A stretch of 64,000 bases of DNA from Owenia fusiformis (taxonomy: Eukaryota; Annelida; Polychaeta; Sabellida; Oweniidae). Below are positions 37,578 through 53,200 of this stretch, in pieces. The position numbers were made by a program, and so were the translations under genes. The stretch spans positions 58,111,885 through 58,175,884 of the forward strand of contig CAIIXF020000001.1 in NCBI GenBank assembly GCA_903813345.2, written 5' to 3'. A model generated the notes under the pieces. It did not search any database and was not told the origin of the DNA. It saw nothing but the letters and a program-made list of their open reading frames with translations. How positions within the stretch are numbered: the first letter of the stretch is position 1; every line of letters starts with the position of its first letter.

Positions 37578-38203
37578 ACTCGAAATATGGGAAGTTGCCT
37601 ACCGGGCCTTTTAGTTGAAAGTCCACGGTTAGTACTATTACTAATTGAGAGAATAAGTTGGCATTTTGTAGAAAATAGGTGACTTCAGTTTCAGCAATTT
37701 GATCTGTTTAGGTGAAATTATTATTTCTTATTGAAAAAGTGTAAACGTGCTGGTACTCTTAAAAAGGGTAAATGAAGTCCCGATTAAAGCGCCATCTAAC
37801 GCTCGATGGTGAGCCAAATAACAATGCTAAAAACTACGCATGGATAAAGTACTAGTAGAATTCCAATTTCATATGCGAAAAAAAGTAGGTTTTATATATA
37901 AAGAGTAGTCAACACAAAGTATTACGATGCATAGGCTACACATTTTAGCCTGTTTTTCAAAAACTGGCGCTATATGTATTAGCGGACTAATTTAACCTAG
38001 ATAAATAAAATAGTGCTAATTGGATATAATGTTTTTTAGTACTAAATGTGTTACATGCATGAGAAACAATATTTTTTATGATTTGAAAAGATTAGGTAAT
38101 AAACTGTTCATTCTTTTGATTATCAACATTCTATATTGTGACAATATAGCATAGTATACAGCAATTACAATATACAATAATACTTTGAGACTATATTTAC
38201 AAA

Positions 38204-41200
38204 ATGGCTGCTGTTAATTTTGTTGCCGTGTTGGCACTTATTTCAACGGTGTCCTGTGCTACGTACAAGCCAGACACGAAGGTAAGGAACATATGCATAG
38301 TAACAGATATATTTTCTTGTATTTTGTATTATTTTTAAACGATAATGTGTCATAACAATGATCTTTGAGGTCGATTGAAAAATTGTAGACGGAAAAATTC
38401 AGACAGACCTGCAGTCTTGATTTTTCAAAATTATTTGGGTGTGGGCAATGAGTGATGGAAGACATAAATCATCATCGTTTTTTGTAAACAGAGTCGAATG
38501 AAAGTGCTCCATTTGTACATTTTTTATCACACGGGACGGTGAAATTCACATATTTTCTGAAAATATTTTCAAACTCTTCCTAAGAAGTTGTACTCACAGA
38601 TTTATCGCATCCTACGACCCCTTTAGATTGTGGTCGTACACGCGTATAATTAGTCAGTCAATGTTTTTACAAAGTTGGAGAAAATACTACGCATTACACA
38701 CCTAAATGACCTACCTCGATACATTCCTTAGTATTTTAGAATTCTTTTTATGTTGTTAGATTGCCAATTGTATGGGTTTATCGGCAGAACGAAGAGATTT
38801 TAGTTTTTACATCGGAAATATATCAGCAATTTTCAAAATGTCGGAAGGGGAATTCCCCAGGGATTTCCCTTATGACTGGTGCATGCCGGGAACTGAATGG
38901 AGGAATTTGACGGTTGAAATAAGTTAAATATTACACGCAAATATTGCTATCAAAAACGAAAACCTCTTCGTTCTGCCGATAAACCCACACAATTGTGGAT
39001 TCAACTACACGAAAAGAATGCTAAAATACCAAGGAATCTATTGAAATAGGTATCTTAAGTGTAAGAAGCATAGAAAATTCTCCCATGTTGTAATCGAACA
39101 GACAAAAGAATAAGACGTTCGCAAGACTAGAACGTAGAGATAGTCTTGGAACGAGATAACTCACAGATGCCATTGAATATATACTAGTAGATTATACTAG
39201 TAGATTAGAGTCAGTAATTAAAACTGAAGATAAGACATCAACTTGTGCAGCCATTACATAAGTATACAAATGATACCTGATTCGGAGCATCTTTGTATTC
39301 TGTATCTCCGAAATCACAAACAAAGGTTGTCCAAACATTCCTTTTTCAATAAGAGTCAAAAATAGGATAATTACATCCTCCAGGACTGAGTATGCCAAAT
39401 TTCCATTTGACATCGTAGATTTCCAGAACCTCCTGGAATGTGATGTAGTGATTACAATATGAGGCGTACCAAATCTGAAGATGTTTACATTGATATGATC
39501 ATTTCTTGGACTTGTGATGTCAGAGGAACGATGAGGTTTGTGGGCATATTTGGCGTATTCAATCCCGGAGCATACAAAAATACATTTGCCACAGTTAAAC
39601 TTAAACTACAGTGTTCATACCTAATCTTATAGAACCAAACAATAGAATTGCAATAGAAAGATGAGGATGTAGTCTATACAAGACTTGTTAGCTCTGTTGC
39701 AGAAAAGAAAGGTATCACTTTGTTTGAGGGAGGTTCTGTGGTTGTATCAAGTCCTTTGCAGATCTCTATGGGGTTCCTTTAGGACTCAGTACATTATTGT
39801 ACCTAAAGTTAAAGAGCCCATCTGATTTTTCACTGAAAAAATTGATTTTCTACAAGATCCAACTAAGTTGTGACAAAACACAACTGAGTGGAAAAATACT
39901 CCTGAATTCAAAACACCAGCAAAATCACTAATTGATAGATACTTCTGTGGCGAAAAAAAGCAATGCAGGACAACTAGGCATCAAAACTACGGGGGTAGTT
40001 ATCAAATTAAAAATGCTGATTGACCTAGTATGTATCTAACAGACTGACTGAGGTCAGTCTGTTATGATGTACTACTGTCCTGTGGAAATTGCAGTGAAAT
40101 TTTTTGCACAAAATTATCAATTAGAGGAACCAATTTTTCAATAAAATAAACATTACAAAAATTTAATTAAGTAGTAAGGTACAATTAAATGCAATAAAAA
40201 GTGACACAGCATATTGTCAAGTAGAAATAAAGCTAGCTAAAGCTGAAGTATCAAATGTGCAAATTTTATTTTGAATAGCACTTCCTATCTAAACAAATAT
40301 TTGAATTACCAAACTTTAACATAGGTGGATCACTGGTTTATAGTCTGAATATATTCAGACTAAATAGGATATAGTCTACATATTGACCTACTCTGTTATT
40401 CTTCAATGACATGACGAACTCATGAGAATTCATGAACTCATGAGAATTCATGTATGTAGTTAAATCCCCAATCATGCAGTTATATCGGCAGAAGGGGGAA
40501 ATTTGCCTTTTTCATCAATATCTTTTGCAACTGTTTTCAAGATGGCTAAAGGGGAACAGAGCCCAGATGTACCAATAGATGGAGGAATTTTGACTAAAAA
40601 AATTTGAATAAGAATTTTGATATTTGACCATAAGACCATTGCTACAACGGTTTATATAGCAACCACATGTTTTTGCTTTTTGGGAAAATGGCCCCATTTA
40701 TGGAAGTAGTGAAACTGTCTGAAGTTATATAAAATCTAGGTCGATAAGTTCTGATCATATCAGTGTTTTCAACATTTTTGCCATCAACTTTGGAAGTCAT
40801 CTCAAATTCAGTCTCTACGACATTGTCTGAATGATATTTTCCTCGTCTTAAATCTTAATATACAATAATAAAAGGATGGTTGGTCCAAAATGGTTTTACG
40901 GCTGGTGTACAGTTACCATAGATCAAATATAACCGAGGCATGAGTCACATTTTGTATAGTTTAGTTTATATCGTTTATTATAGTGTCACAGGTTCATACA
41001 TATACAATAAAATACAATACTAAAATACATTAATAAAAAACCTCTAGACGATGCCGGCTTATGAGACACTTATATGAATTCACAAATAGCATCAATATTA
41101 CAATGTTATTGCAAACGTTCAAGATTAAATGCCCTCTTTTGAAACATTTTATATAAAGAAGAAGCAATTTTCCTTTGACTAGATTTACATGTCATTATAG

Positions 41201-44200
41201 AGTGGAGTGTAATATTATCAACACTAAAATTATCAAATGAATCTCTTAAATATGAAAATAGATCATTTCTAATATCTATATAATGTGTACAGTCTAACAG
41301 AAAATGTTTTTCATCTTCTACTTGGTCAATATCACATAAAATACATTTTCTGTTGTGTAATGGAATGTTATTAAAGTGACCTGTCTCTATGGCTAGCTTC
41401 AAAGTACCAGATCTAAATTCTGCCAGTATTTTTCGATGGTGTCTTGGCAGGTTTTCTTTTATAAACTGTTCAGTGCACACACCAAATTTAAATTCCCTAT
41501 ATGTTCTTAATTTATTTCCATTTATAAGATTTCCCTTGTCATTCCATATTCCATATAGTCAGTGTAGAAGGTTCAATTATTTTGATAGATTAAAGTCATG
41601 TCCAATATTTTTAAGTCCTGTTAAGTCATGTTTTCTCCTGTAATCATTCTCCTCAATTGAATCAATGTTTACAAAATTGCCATATATTTAACTTTGAGAT
41701 TTGTATCTTACGGGTTTATATTTTTTCATCTTGATTAATGATATGCTGCAACCTTTCAACAAATTGTCTTGCGGATGTAGAACATAATCAATATGTTTAG
41801 GCTATGAGAGATACAGTATATGAAATTTTGAAGGTGTCTGTTTCTTAACATTTTGCATTTCTACTAAAGTTAGCGATAGCGGTTAGTGAATTATTCAATA
41901 TCAACCCTATTATCGGCAGGTCAGATTTTGAATAAAGTTGTGGCAGTCTTTCTTAGAAAAGTTGGGTGTGCTTTTATTGGAGTGTGTATCTATTGGAGAT
42001 AATTCGGTATCTCTGAATTTCCAAAAATGAACGACAGAAACACAATTCGCACCATTAGTATAATAAGGTTCTAAGTGACATTTTGAGAAAAATGCTGTAA
42101 CTTTGCATACTGACTAATTTGGGCATGCTCTTTCCAATGAAATCAACAACAAATTTCCATCTTTACTCTAAATATGCTTTTCTCAATATCAAAAGGGTGT
42201 AAGTCCATTTAATTTACAATAAACTATGTATAAGAAGGTTCTAACTCTTATCCAATCAAATTTAAATGAAAAAGTTCTATAGACAATGACAGTTATAGCT
42301 GGTATTATAAGGTTCTAATTAACATCAGGTCTTGACCAATCATAACTTAACATTTGGTCATGTGACAGAAAACCAATAACAATTAACACGTGGACAAGCA
42401 TCGAGATATTTAAAATGGTGAAATTGTTTATTTGGAGATATTACGAACCAAATTGACATGTTCGGTACGTGAAAGACTAAAGTATCTGTCACTGGCAAGT
42501 GAAATCGTTTTCAAGAGTTTTAAATTAAAAAAATTTAGAACAACTTTTACTTTTGTCATTTTTCACGTTTTTGTAAATGTAAACAAAGGAGGTTGGGACC
42601 TAAGGCTTTTTCATTATTATATCGACAAACATGTGTTTGGTGTCTATAGAAGTAGAATCAATTCCCTAGAGCATGTGCTATACAGTATCGCCGTGCGAAC
42701 TTGCTGTGGAACATAATCTCAATTTCCGTAGGACAAGGTCACCGTTTTCATGAAATGATATGATTTATTCCCTATGAATGTTACCAAAAAAACTAGAATT
42801 AAAACTAGAAAGTAAGAGAAAACAGCATAAGAAACATTAGAAAGTAAAATTATGGACAAGCAAACATAAGCGATAGTGTGATAGTGAAGATAATGTCCAT
42901 AAGAGTATTTTTATAGTAAATATACAGTAAAAAATCAATTCAGAAAGCAAATGAAACAGCATATGAAACATAAGGAAAATTAAGTAAAAAGTAAATGTTA
43001 ACCATGAAGTGGTAGTGAAGATAATGCCCATAATAGTGTATTCTTTATATATTATATACATGGAAAGTGTGTGCCAAAGTTATGAACCACATAATGTATG
43101 AAATCAAAACGTGAACGTTAAAAGAAACACCATAAGAAACACAAGGAAGTAAAAGCATAGACCAGCAAACTTTATATATATGGTGATAAAGATAATATCC
43201 ATGCTCTTTGCTTGTTTTTTTAACTTTACAATGGTATTTTATTACACTACCTTATAAGTGTTTCATGAGTCATTACTGCTGATCTATTGGTTAAGGCCAT
43301 AAAGTTAATTGGTGTATGGAGGATACCCTTGTATGGGATAAGGATAATTTCAAGTATATTTTTATATTTGCCAGCAGTTTAGGATTTATAAGTACAAGGT
43401 GGTCAAAAACCGGACCAAAGAAGAGTTGAATTAATTTGTCAATTTTGTATATTTTCCTTGAAATTTCAGAATCATGTAGTTCATTTATTGGGTTTTCAAC
43501 TTCAAGACAAAATATGCAAGATTGACCAAGTTATTAAACTTTTCCCCGGTCCTGTTTTGACCACCCTGTACATTAAACCTGAATGTGATATGTATTCAGA
43601 TATTTTTCTGATGACAGTGAAATATATTAATTTGCATATATATGCATGGTAAGTTTCAATGGTAAGTAATGGTAAGTTTCAATACTGCAATTGCAGAGTT
43701 TTGTTTGATGGTACAGTGTAATTGTGCAATATTTTGATATTGATGCTTATTTTATGATGACATGTCTGGATTTACTAGTTATTTTTGTATTTTTTAGAAA
43801 TATGTATTTTTCTTTTTTCATAATTTTGTTATGAATTAGGCAACATGAAATCAAAATGACATTGTTGAATTTTGATTCTGATCAAAATACTTTTCCCCCA
43901 ATGGAATGAATGGCAAAATAAGTTCTATATGCAACCAATTAAGAACTTGGTTAGCTTTTGTCAGTAAAAGGTTCTATTTGCATTTTGATTTTTGCTGAAA
44001 AAACCAGATGTATAGTGTCAATTTTAATAAAAATTCACCAAAAGGCAGGGTTTTATGTCATTAATCAATTCCCAAAATCTTGATGACCTACAATAAATAG
44101 AAAAAAAGTTATCAAAGTCCCAAACTTTAATCCTGTTTTTCTCAAAACATGGTTTGAGCCACTTAGAGCCTTGTTATACTAATGGTGCGAATTGTCAACG

Positions 44201-47200
44201 TCAAGTTAAGTTCATATTCTTTTCTTTTCAGGTGCCTGTATATGTAAACAAAGTTGGACCATATTTCAATCCACATGAGACATACCACTATTACCAATTA
44301 CCAGTATGCAGACCAGAAAAGGTAACAAAGATTTTCTTTGTAATATATTTTGTGTATATTATTTAAAAAAAATAAGACATATAAAATGTTCTCAGTACTT
44401 GACAATTTCAATCTTAGAAATAAGTACATTATTTGGGCAAATGATATGATGTTTGACAGTTACATTCCCAAATCTTTTTTTTAAACAAATATTTTCAGTT
44501 ATACTCAAAAATTTCTGAATCTTGCTTGAGTCAAGCTGACTGACATGATTCGTAAATCAATTTAGAAATTGTATTTTAATTTCACTGAAATTGATGCTAC
44601 AAAGTTTTAACATAATTTGTAGCTGTGGGTCATTTTATTGATTATCATGAACAGTAACTGGTGACTTTGATGAATTGTGCAGTCCAGTCCTCGCCATAGT
44701 AACAGCTGTTTCAGAAAACCTTTTCATCTTTTTAAATATTTGATTTTATTTCCTAAATCATTTGCAACATGTTTAAGCATATTACTTTTATAACATGACC
44801 ACAATATATGAAGCTTTTGTATCATGATCATGTTCTACCTCAAAGAGGTAGAGGGGGATTTTTACAGGGTCCTGCTCCAAGATTAAAATCTTGCTATTAA
44901 TTGGCATCATGTTTAACAATTTAATACGCTATGTTGCTATGATACTATGTTGTTATGGTGCTATAATTTGTTACAGATCGAGCACAAAAGTCTCACTTTG
45001 GGAGAGGTCCTGGATGGGGACAGGATGGCTCTCTCCATGTATGACATCAAGTTTAAAAGTGAGTATTTGGCTTTATGGGAGCCAGTTATTGCCAGTCATG
45101 AATAGTTTTCTTCATTTTGCTCTAAATGTTATGGAAATTTACCTTAGAATTATTAATTAATGTTGTAACTTATTTAAATGGAAATAAATGGGAAATTCTG
45201 AAGGTTCATTTATACAAGATGTGACCCTGAGTGGATTGTTACAATGATGTTCAATTTTTCTGATTAGGTGTTCATTGAAAGGATGTATGGAGCACCCAGT
45301 TGTGTATCAAAGTCTCTTCCCCTTTTCTAATATCTACAAGTAATTCTTGTTTTCAAGTAGAGGATAGGAGATTGCACAATGGCTATGTTTATACAATGAA
45401 TCATATTGTACATGTGGGATAACACAATGAATCATATTGTACATGTGGGATAACACAATGAATCATATTGTACATGTGGGATAACACAATGAATCATATT
45501 GTACATGTGGGATAACACAATGAATCATATCGTATATGTGGCATAATACAATGAATCATATTGTACATGTGGGATAACACAATGAATCATATTGTACATG
45601 TGGGATAACACAATGAATCATATCGTACATGTGGCATAATACAATGAATCATATTGTACATGTGGGATAACACAATGAATCATATTGTACATGTGGGAAA
45701 ACACAATGAATCATATCGTACATGTGGGATAACACAATGAATCATATCGTAAATGTGGGATAACACAATGAATCATATTGTACATGTGGGATAACACAAT
45801 GAATCATATTGTACATATGGGATAACACAATGAATCATATCGTACATGTGGGATAACACAATGAATCATATTGTACATGTGGGATAACACAATGAATCAT
45901 ATTGTACATATGGGATAACACAATGAATCATATTGTACATGTGGGATAACACAATGAATCATATTGTACATGTGGGATAACACAATGACTATTCTATTTT
46001 ATACAATCACATTGTTTCTTGTAGCTGATGTTGCCAAACAGGATCTTTGTAAAGTAACCCTCAGCGCAGAGGATCTAACTACGATTCGAGATGCCATAGA
46101 AGATCTCTATTATTTTGAATTTGTTATAGGTATGTAGTAAAAAACATTCTGCTAAAAAACTATCATCAACCAAGATTTGGAAACATGCACGATGAGTGAT
46201 ACAGATTTCCTTATTTGGAATATTTACTGTATCATAAACTAAAACATGTGATTATCTTAGAGAACAACATTATTGTATATCATTTTAGAAGATTTAGCCA
46301 ATTATACAAGCATAATGGCAGATGATTCAAAAACATACAAATTATTGCAAATGGCCAATTATTTACACATAGATTCTTCCACCTGCAGGCATCATAGTTT
46401 ACATATGCAATAATAAGGCTATTAGGTTGATGAGTTGCTAATGGGCTGTTTTGGTCTTCATTTATTGCATTGAAGTACAGTAATTATGCATTTTGACTTG
46501 TCAGAAGCTCATAGCCATATACATATTTTGGATCAATATAATAACTCAATAAAATATTAAATCTGATTATTCATGAGTCTAACCAGACATGATTCATTGA
46601 CGGTTAGGGATCCGCATTTAGCTGATCATTCTGCAGAATTTAGTTTACCAATACAAAAAACTCTATGGGGCCTTTAAGCTATGGTCCTTCCAAACATACT
46701 CATGGTATTATGAGATCTGATCAGTGCTAAACATGTACTTTGTTATTGAACTGTAAAGTTCCTATTGTTCTTTGTAGATGAGATCCCAGTCAGGGGATTT
46801 ATAGGCCATTTAGAGGAAGGGGGCTTCTTGCCTCATAATCACAAAATCTACCTCTGGGCACATCACCACTTCAATGTGGAATACAATGGCGAACAGGTAC
46901 ACTATTGTCAAAACATTTTTCTGTTATTAAATATGATCAATATAGATGATTCACTTTAGCCCCTAGTTAAATCATGATTAGGTTGTTACTTCTATAAATG
47001 GGAGTATGATGGCTCAGAGTATGAATCTAAAGTTGGAGGAATAAATAGCCCCACATTATCAGGGTGTAGCCAGTGTCTGCTGATGTCAATAAAGTTGTGC
47101 TCTAAAATCAAAAATCAATTCATTTGTAAATATTATCTGAGTATACTACCAGAGCTGTATTTAAATAAATGATTTTCTGCTTATCATTACATTTGCCATG

Positions 47201-50200
47201 CTAGATGTATTAAATTTTGCTTGTTTCAGATTATATTTGCTAATGTATCAACGAAAGATACTCCACCAGTTAGTCTAGAAGATGTTGTTGCGCCTTTTGA
47301 AGTAACATTTACCTACAGTGTCAAATGGCATGAAACCAAGTAAGTCTTTGTTATACAGGGGCACGCTTCTGGAAAATACAGTGAATTGCAATGCGCCAAG
47401 TTTTATTTTCTTTCAAAATTTAAATAAAAAATGCGATTGAAATGTAATTCATTTTTCATGATATTTTTGAGCTGTGACCTCTTTGACCATCTGGGATCTG
47501 CCTATCGTTGAATAAAGGTCATATTTATCCGAATGGGTCTCGGTTTGATAGAATTTGCTGTTTGCATTGGATATTTTGTCTAACTTTAGTATATGAATGG
47601 AGGATATTGAAATAGTAATAGGATAACAACTGTGATGTATCTGATTTCAGAACTCCATATGAACAAAGAGGCAAAAGACTCCGAGACACTAGTTTCTTTC
47701 CAAAGACATTAGAGGTAGGGTCTCTTCAGTGACTATTCTGAACACATCACACAAAATATATTCACTTTACCAGAGAAAAAACCTGCAAAGTACATTCCTT
47801 CAAAAATCCACAATAAAACCTGTACTTGTATGACTCCAAAGTTGTAATTATGAACAAAACCAGAATTCTGTAGTCCCATTGTGGTAAGCATTGATAGAGT
47901 ATAAAGTAAAGCATTAATTTTATCATGTTTATTTCAGATCCACTGGCTGTCTATAATCAACTCCATGGTTCTTGTATTCCTACTCATAGGATTTGTTGTT
48001 ATCATTCTGGTGAGTACCCCCCCTCCTTACAATCAGTCATATCATTAAAATAATTGCATATAAATATTCGCGATTCTCCCCATACATGTGCTCATGATTA
48101 TTTTATAAATGGTACAATTCACTGGAATTTGGGGATCATTGATTGGTAAAAAAATATTTTTTCACCTTCATCTGTTAAATTCATGTTTTCTCACATTACA
48201 TACTAGAGAAGGGTCGGTCATGGTTCGGTTCAGTTCGGTACGATTCTCGGTTCTTGTCTCTCGGTTCGGTCGGTTCTTAAATCATATACTTAATAAGGTG
48301 GGCCTCATAAATTGCAATTGGTGCCACAAATATGGCAACATAAAAAGGTGTTTCACTTTTATTTTGTATTATTAGGGGATATAATTTTATTTTCAATCTT
48401 ATAAATGATCAATATGGAATGATGATAGCTGATAATCATTGAATATTTATGGAATTAAATAACTAGAATTGAACTATTTGTATGTGGCTATCAACAAGTT
48501 GCTTGCCCCGTGTTAGATGGGAGGGATTCCTTTTTAAACTGGGTCTGGTTGGGTAAGACCTTTCCTCACGGCAGACAGTGTGTTTCCTGAAAACTAAAAT
48601 TATATGGATAGCAAAGATGTCCTTCAGTTGGGAATAACAGTGCAGTGGGCTAGTGGGTGTTTACCCAAATTCCCAAACTGACTTGGGACCTGAGGTAGGA
48701 CACATGAAAAAGTGTATATATCAGTCATAAAAAATGTTACAATGAGTGGGTAATAGGAGGCAGTTACAAGATAAAGAATGAATTGAAGTCTAATAAAGAT
48801 CGCGGTCTTAATTTTTAAAATTAAAAAAATTTAAGTTACAAAAAGTTTCTATCACAAAAATTGGAAACCTGCAGCGTATTTCAATGTCGTGTTGCACAAC
48901 CGACATAGGGTAGACGTATTCTCATCGTAGAAACCGAATACTTCAAAGCATCCAACTTAGGCATCGCGGGGAAAGGCTCTATAATGGTTTTACTAGCTCT
49001 TTGCCTAAGACTTCGAAAACTGTCCGCCATTTTTAAAACACAAGTGTTTCAGCGCGAAATAAATTCACGCTGGCAAGTAGAACTATGTTCCCTCGAGACG
49101 TGGAAGAACAATGAAATATCCAAGGAAACGATTTTATTACCGTATGGATCGTTTAAAGTTGTTCAATTGTCGTTTAAATGGTACTTTCATTCGCTATTTA
49201 GATGAAATAGAGCTGTAATTATTTGCGCAAAAATTTGGTATTCATGTTACACTGCACGAAAATAAAGTATTTCCCCAGGAATGATGGAACCGTTTTGGAC
49301 TCGGTTCTTGGTGATCAGACGGTCCCAGTAGAACCGTGAGGCCAAAAACCGCGGTTAATCGAACCGAACCGTAACCGACCCTTCTCTATTACATACATAC
49401 ATACATACATACTGTACATTATACTTGTTGTGTACATTTTGGGAGGTCTGGAATATACAGACTAGTTTCAATGTAAAAACTGAAAAAACAATCTCTTCAG
49501 TTTCACAAATTTTAAACTAATTAAGATTATTGGCATTGCTAGTCATTTCATCTTCCATCATATTCATCTTGTTGTTATTATTAAGTAGAAATACAGCTGA
49601 AGTAATATATTCATAATCCCAGTACAGCACATAGCACCTTTGCTAATTGCATTAACTGAGTTTCCACCTGTTGACTAAACAATTGATTTTGAGGCTATCA
49701 TACTTCAGTTATCATTGAGCTATTGTTTAAATCGTTAACATATGTTTAGGACCAGGAAATCAATAATTGTACAGTTTTTATTAAAGGATTCAATGTAGAT
49801 TTCATCAGTTTAATTGACTTGTGTTTTGGGAGTAAACTATGGTCTGTTAACACATGGGTTAGAAGAATTAATGTGTTTTTTTCATACTGTATTAACACAT
49901 GTTCTGAATGACTGTGATTGTATTTGTGCAATTTGATGTCTGTGTATACAGATACTTGTGCCAAGGAATTTGTTTGTTGGTCCTTGTGCTGAAGACTGAC
50001 TTTGTGTTAATAGATATGAATGCTGAAAAATGACTTAGTGATTATAGACATACATGTATGTTCTGAAGACTGACTTTGTGTTTATTGAAACTTGTGCTGA
50101 AGACACATATGACACATATGCTGAAAAATGACTTTGTGTTTATAGACATATATGTATGTTCTGAAGACTGACTTTGTGTTTATAGACATATTATATGTTC

Positions 50201-53200
50201 TGAAGACTGACTTTGTGTTTATAGACATATTATATGTTCTGAACAATTGCTTATGATTGACTTTATGTTTGTAGACACGTGTGTTAAAGAATGACTTTGC
50301 TAAGTATAACACTGAAGAAGATGACAGTGAAGACCTTGACCAAGATGAGAATGGCTGGAAGATCATACACACAGATGTCTTCAGATTCCCACCTTACAAA
50401 AGTCTTTTCTGTGCCATATTAGGTAAATGAATTACCCTTTGCCATATTTGGTAGATTGCTGTTTGCCATGTAAGGTGAAACCCTTTTTTGCTGTGTGATT
50501 CACATCTTCTGTAGCCATATATGATCAATTTCTTTTGAGCATTTTTGTTACTAGTATTTTGTAAAATACGTTGAGAGAAAGTGTATGAGACACCAAAGTG
50601 AGACACCCCCTTTATTACTTAGGTATATCATTTAAAATGTGTTGTTTTATATTCCAGGTGTAGGCAGTCACTTCCTGGCCATAGCTACTGGAATTCTCTT
50701 GATGGCTCTTCTTGGCTTTTTCAATGTCCACCGACATGGCTCAATAAATACAGCTGGTATTATACTATATGCTGTCACATCATGTAAGTTCTGTCACTTG
50801 AGTTAAGTCACACCATAAAGTTCTGTCACACCATATGTACCTTTATATGAAGATCCTAGTGGTTTATCTGAGAAAATCGCATTTTTGTCAGTGGAGGTTA
50901 ACTCCCATAAAGCTAGAGTATACTCTGTAGCATTCTGGGATACCACCTTTAATTATATATTTGGAGATATACTCATATGTATAACATTTTAATGATTTTT
51001 CTCGGCTCTCCATGTATTTAACTAAGAACATGACCTAATTTTATTATTAGTATAAATTGATGATTTGTGACTTTTCATGGAGAAATGTATCATATTGGAT
51101 TATGTGCTGATTCTAGTAACTCAAAACAAATATAAAAAATTATTATCATTCTTGAAATGTTTGTAAATACAGTATACTGTTTACAAATACCCAATGTTGG
51201 TGAATTTGAATCAATAATCTGTCTATCTGTTAGAGGAGGTAGGATCCCACTAGGCATTGTCTCGAATGAGTTAGCACCCCCGTAATGTCTCACTAGGCAT
51301 TACATCAAAGGAGGTAGCATCCCACTAAGCATTGTGTCAGAGGAGGTAATGTCCCACTAGGCATTGTGTCAAAGGAGGTAGCATTCCACTAAGCTTTTTG
51401 TCAAAGGAGGTAGCATTCCACTAAGCTTTTTGTCAGAGGCCAACTATGCATTATCTTTTGGGGTTTACATCCTACTAAGCATAACCATGGTTTCAAATGA
51501 GTTCCACCTAGTGTCAAAGGAGGTAGCATCCCACTTGGCAGTTTGTCAAATTAGGCCCTTAAGCATTGTGTGAAGGAGGTATTATTCCACGAAACATTGT
51601 CTCAAAGAAGGAGTTGCCCCACTAAGCAATCTGTCAGATCAGGTAACATCCCACTAAGCATTGTGTTTGATGTTGTAGGCATTGGTGGGTATGTTGCCAG
51701 CAGTATGTATATCAACATGGGGGGAGAACAATGGCTTAGCGTCACCACACTGACATCCGCCCTGTTCTCTTGTAAGTGCCATTTACTAAATAGTATTATA
51801 ATTAATTGTTGGTGTTGGCTTTTAGGTATAGGGGGCTACGTGTCTGCTAACAACTATCGCAAAATGGGTGGCGTAAACTGGGTCTGGAACATTAACCTAT
51901 CATCTTCATTGTTTGCCTGTAAGTCATATTTTTTAGCCTTTCATATGTGCTTCAATTTATACAAAGATACGTACATGTTCTTGATTATTTATGTGGGAGG
52001 TATTTAGTCAAATGGGTTTGAAGTCTAGTTTTATTTGGTAAATTTTTATTTGTCTTTTTTGTAACACAGCTCAAGATTCTGAAAAATGAAATTATATTGC
52101 ATATTATATATTTATATCAATTTGAGGTTGTATTTTTGGAAGCATTATTAACTGGTGGGAATGAGATTATTTTCTAGTGTACAACAAGTGATAAATTAAA
52201 TGTACCATAAACATAAATTTTATTCAACAATATTTGTGGGAATTATAACTTCTTTTCACTGCTTATTTGTAGTTCACCATTATAGTAAATTACACATGTA
52301 CTTTTCTCTTATTTCAGTTCCATTCTTTGTTGTGTGGAGTTTCATCAACAGCGTACATTGGTCTTATGGTTCTACACAGGCTCTTCCTTGGACCACAATA
52401 ATCATGCTGCTAGCACTTTGGATAATTGGTATGTATATATGGGGATATTAATGAGCATTATCTCAGTATTTATTTGAGAAATTCGTTTATTGTTAAAAGT
52501 CCCATTTTAACAGGTTCCAGAATGATTGTCTTTCTACATAATTTATGACATCACATATTGGTGTTTCCAAATTTTCTTCAATTATAGTTGTGTCAGTTTA
52601 AGTACGGGGTTGAGATTACTAAACTGGTCAAAATGTCATTTTTCATAATTTGCAGATTCTGCTCATCACCTTTTGTCCATTGTTACGTTGTTGATGTATG
52701 GTTAAAACATAAACCAATTTGAAGTTCAATGTCATAATTGATCTATTGTCTATTTCAGTTGGGTACCCACTGACGGTAATAGGAGGAATATTTGGAAAGA
52801 ACTGGGCAAATGGGTTTGACGCTCCATGTAGGACTAAAAATATTCCCAGAGAGATCCCTCCAATCCCCTGGTACAAGTCAACCCTTGCCCACTGTATTGT
52901 TGGAGGCTTTCTACCATTTAGGTGAGTACTTAAAGACCCCATGTAAAGTTCGAAATAACATTTCTATTTTATCATTATTTTAATATAATTTCTTCAGATG
53001 TTATTGGAGACATTTGTCAAAGAATGTTAAAATTTGAAAAATAAGTGATTGACCTTTTGCACTCAACTGAAAGTCAGTCATTTTTTGTACCATTGATATT
53101 TATAATCAGATTGTTTGAGAATTAAAAAAAATACATTTTACTAAAATATTACTGTTCTATTTCCAGTGCAATCTCAGTAGAACTCTACTACATTTTCGCT

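Noticed and set aside
45407-45988. Regular 31-bp array considered as a CRISPR-like array
   Set aside because: There are no unique spacers; units are contiguous, and the locus is in an intron of an animal gene.
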